The position numbers and the translations under genes were made by a program. The notes beneath the pieces were generated by a model that ran no database searches, had not been told where the DNA came from, and worked only from the letters and a program-made list of their open reading frames with translations. Source: Microcaldota archaeon (GTDB lineage: Archaea; Micrarchaeota; Micrarchaeia; Micrarchaeales; Micrarchaeaceae). From it: 6,684 nucleotides of DNA. The stretch's first letter is position 1; each line of letters begins with the position of its first letter. Shown here piece after piece: positions 6,050 to 6,684 of the stretch. The stretch is from the NCBI GenBank assembly GCA_030039935.1, contig JASHUQ010000114.1, positions 1 through 6,684 of the forward strand, in the 5' to 3' direction.

Positions 6050-6684
6050 ATGGTTGGCTTACTTGCATTCCTTGCATCAATAGTTATAGACATAACTTTC
6101 TCTTGGGCGAGGATGTTCATAGCCCTATTCTTCTCGATAATCCTGGCCCTTGCGATAGGCATCTGGGCCGCGAGGTCAAAGAGCGCAGGCAAGATAATAA
6201 TACCAATTCTGGATGTCCTGCAAACCCTCCCCATACTCGCCTTCTTCCCATTTGTCATCTACATTGTTGTTGCATTGCTTCCTGGATACATTGGGATAAA
6301 TGCGGCTGTAATAATCCTCATAGTAACAAGCATGCTATGGAACATCGCATTCGGCGTATATGAATCTATAACTGCGCTCCCAAAGGAGCTTGTCGAGGTA
6401 GCCAGCCTGTACAAATTGAAGTTCATCGATAGGCTGAGAAAGCTATATGTACCGGCATGCATGCCAAGGGTTGTTGAGCAATCCGTACTATCTTGGTCTA
6501 TAGGACTTTTCTACCTTGTAACAAGCGAAATATTCTCTACAGGGAATGCCAACTATGCGGTAAAGCATGGGATCGGGGTTGCCTTGACAGCGCTGGCATT
6601 TTCCGGAAATTACCTTTACTACGTTATAGGGATTGCCATCTTCATCCTTTTTGTCGTTGCAACAAGGTTCCTGTTCTTCATGCC
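6050..6684 (+). CDS. ABC transporter permease, NitT/TauT (SsuC/TauC) type (partial, runs off right edge)
   Basis: The frame stays open for 211 codons to the window edge. It encodes a hydrophobic inner-membrane permease subunit of the binding-protein-dependent type, which forms the channel and couples to an ATPase. Segments fit the family: a first membrane helix after SWARMFIALFFS, then DVLQTLPILAFFPF (the family's P-x-L-x-x-x-Q-x-x-P region), a helix around MLWNIAFGVYESI, and an EAA-type cytoplasmic loop, E113-LVEVASLYK-...-VPACMP139. The usual EAA glycine position is Lys122. The SWSIGLFYLVTSEIFSTG segment matches the family's W-x-x-x-V-x-A-E-x region. The ATG at 6050 was chosen because it follows a TATA-like box and an in-frame TAA lies at 6023-6025. 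The substrate cannot be told. ATPase and binding-protein partners are not in the window. Such archaeal permeases are sometimes double-length, which cannot be judged here. Confidence 0.88.
   Translation, partial: MVGLLAFLASIVIDITFSWARMFIALFFSIILALAIGIWAARSKSAGKIIIPILDVLQTLPILAFFPFVIYIVVALLPGYIGINAAVIILIVTSMLWNIAFGVYESITALPKELVEVASLYKLKFIDRLRKLYVPACMPRVVEQSVLSWSIGLFYLVTSEIFSTGNANYAVKHGIGVALTALAFSGNYLYYVIGIAIFILFVVATRFLFFM

Noticed and set aside
6103..6363. Plus-strand 86-codon frame and minus-strand frames over the permease
   Set aside because: They overlap the permease, whose frame shows family motifs and stays open to the edge; the alternatives show no domain features.

Overview
The window reads as archaeal DNA. 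It has an AglB/STT3-type oligosaccharyltransferase, TATA-box-like elements about 25 bp upstream of start codons, little or no Shine-Dalgarno sequence, and a very large secreted Thr/Ser/Asn-rich surface protein. The short intergenic spaces and the degenerate WPDG form of the OST WWDYG motif suggest a small-genome lineage such as a DPANN archaeon (Micrarchaeota-like). That lineage assignment is inference; nothing in the window proves it.

Layout. (1) Positions 1-3371, minus strand: one uninterrupted reading frame of 1123 codons that starts at 3371 and runs off the left edge. It encodes a signal peptide, then two or three jelly-roll-like beta domains, several Ig-like domains, and finally a tandem array of ~95-residue Ig-like repeats (285 bp per unit) occupying 1-1443. 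Small plus-strand open frames here are shadows of it. (2) Positions 3372-3503: a 132-bp divergent promoter region with TATA-like boxes for both directions and a perfect 10-bp palindrome. (3) Positions 3504-6011, plus strand: an 835-residue oligosaccharyltransferase catalytic subunit (AglB) with a charged N-terminal extension, a polytopic membrane core and a C-terminal globular domain packed with N-glycosylation sequons. (4) Positions 6012-6049: a 38-bp gap holding a TATA-like box. (5) Positions 6050 to the right edge, plus strand: the first 211 codons of an ABC-transporter permease of the NitT/TauT (SsuC/TauC) type.

How they may fit together. AglB transfers lipid-linked glycans to Asn-X-Ser/Thr on exported proteins, and the divergent neighbour is an exported surface protein, so shared control of cell-surface assembly is plausible. 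However, the visible surface protein has only four sequons, all N-terminal to the tandem array. The array itself has none, with nine proline-blocked N-P-S/T sites. The permease appears functionally unrelated and seems to have its own promoter. The least ordinary signals are the mosaic, homogenised repeat array, the sequon contrast between the two neighbours, and the altered catalytic motifs of the OST.
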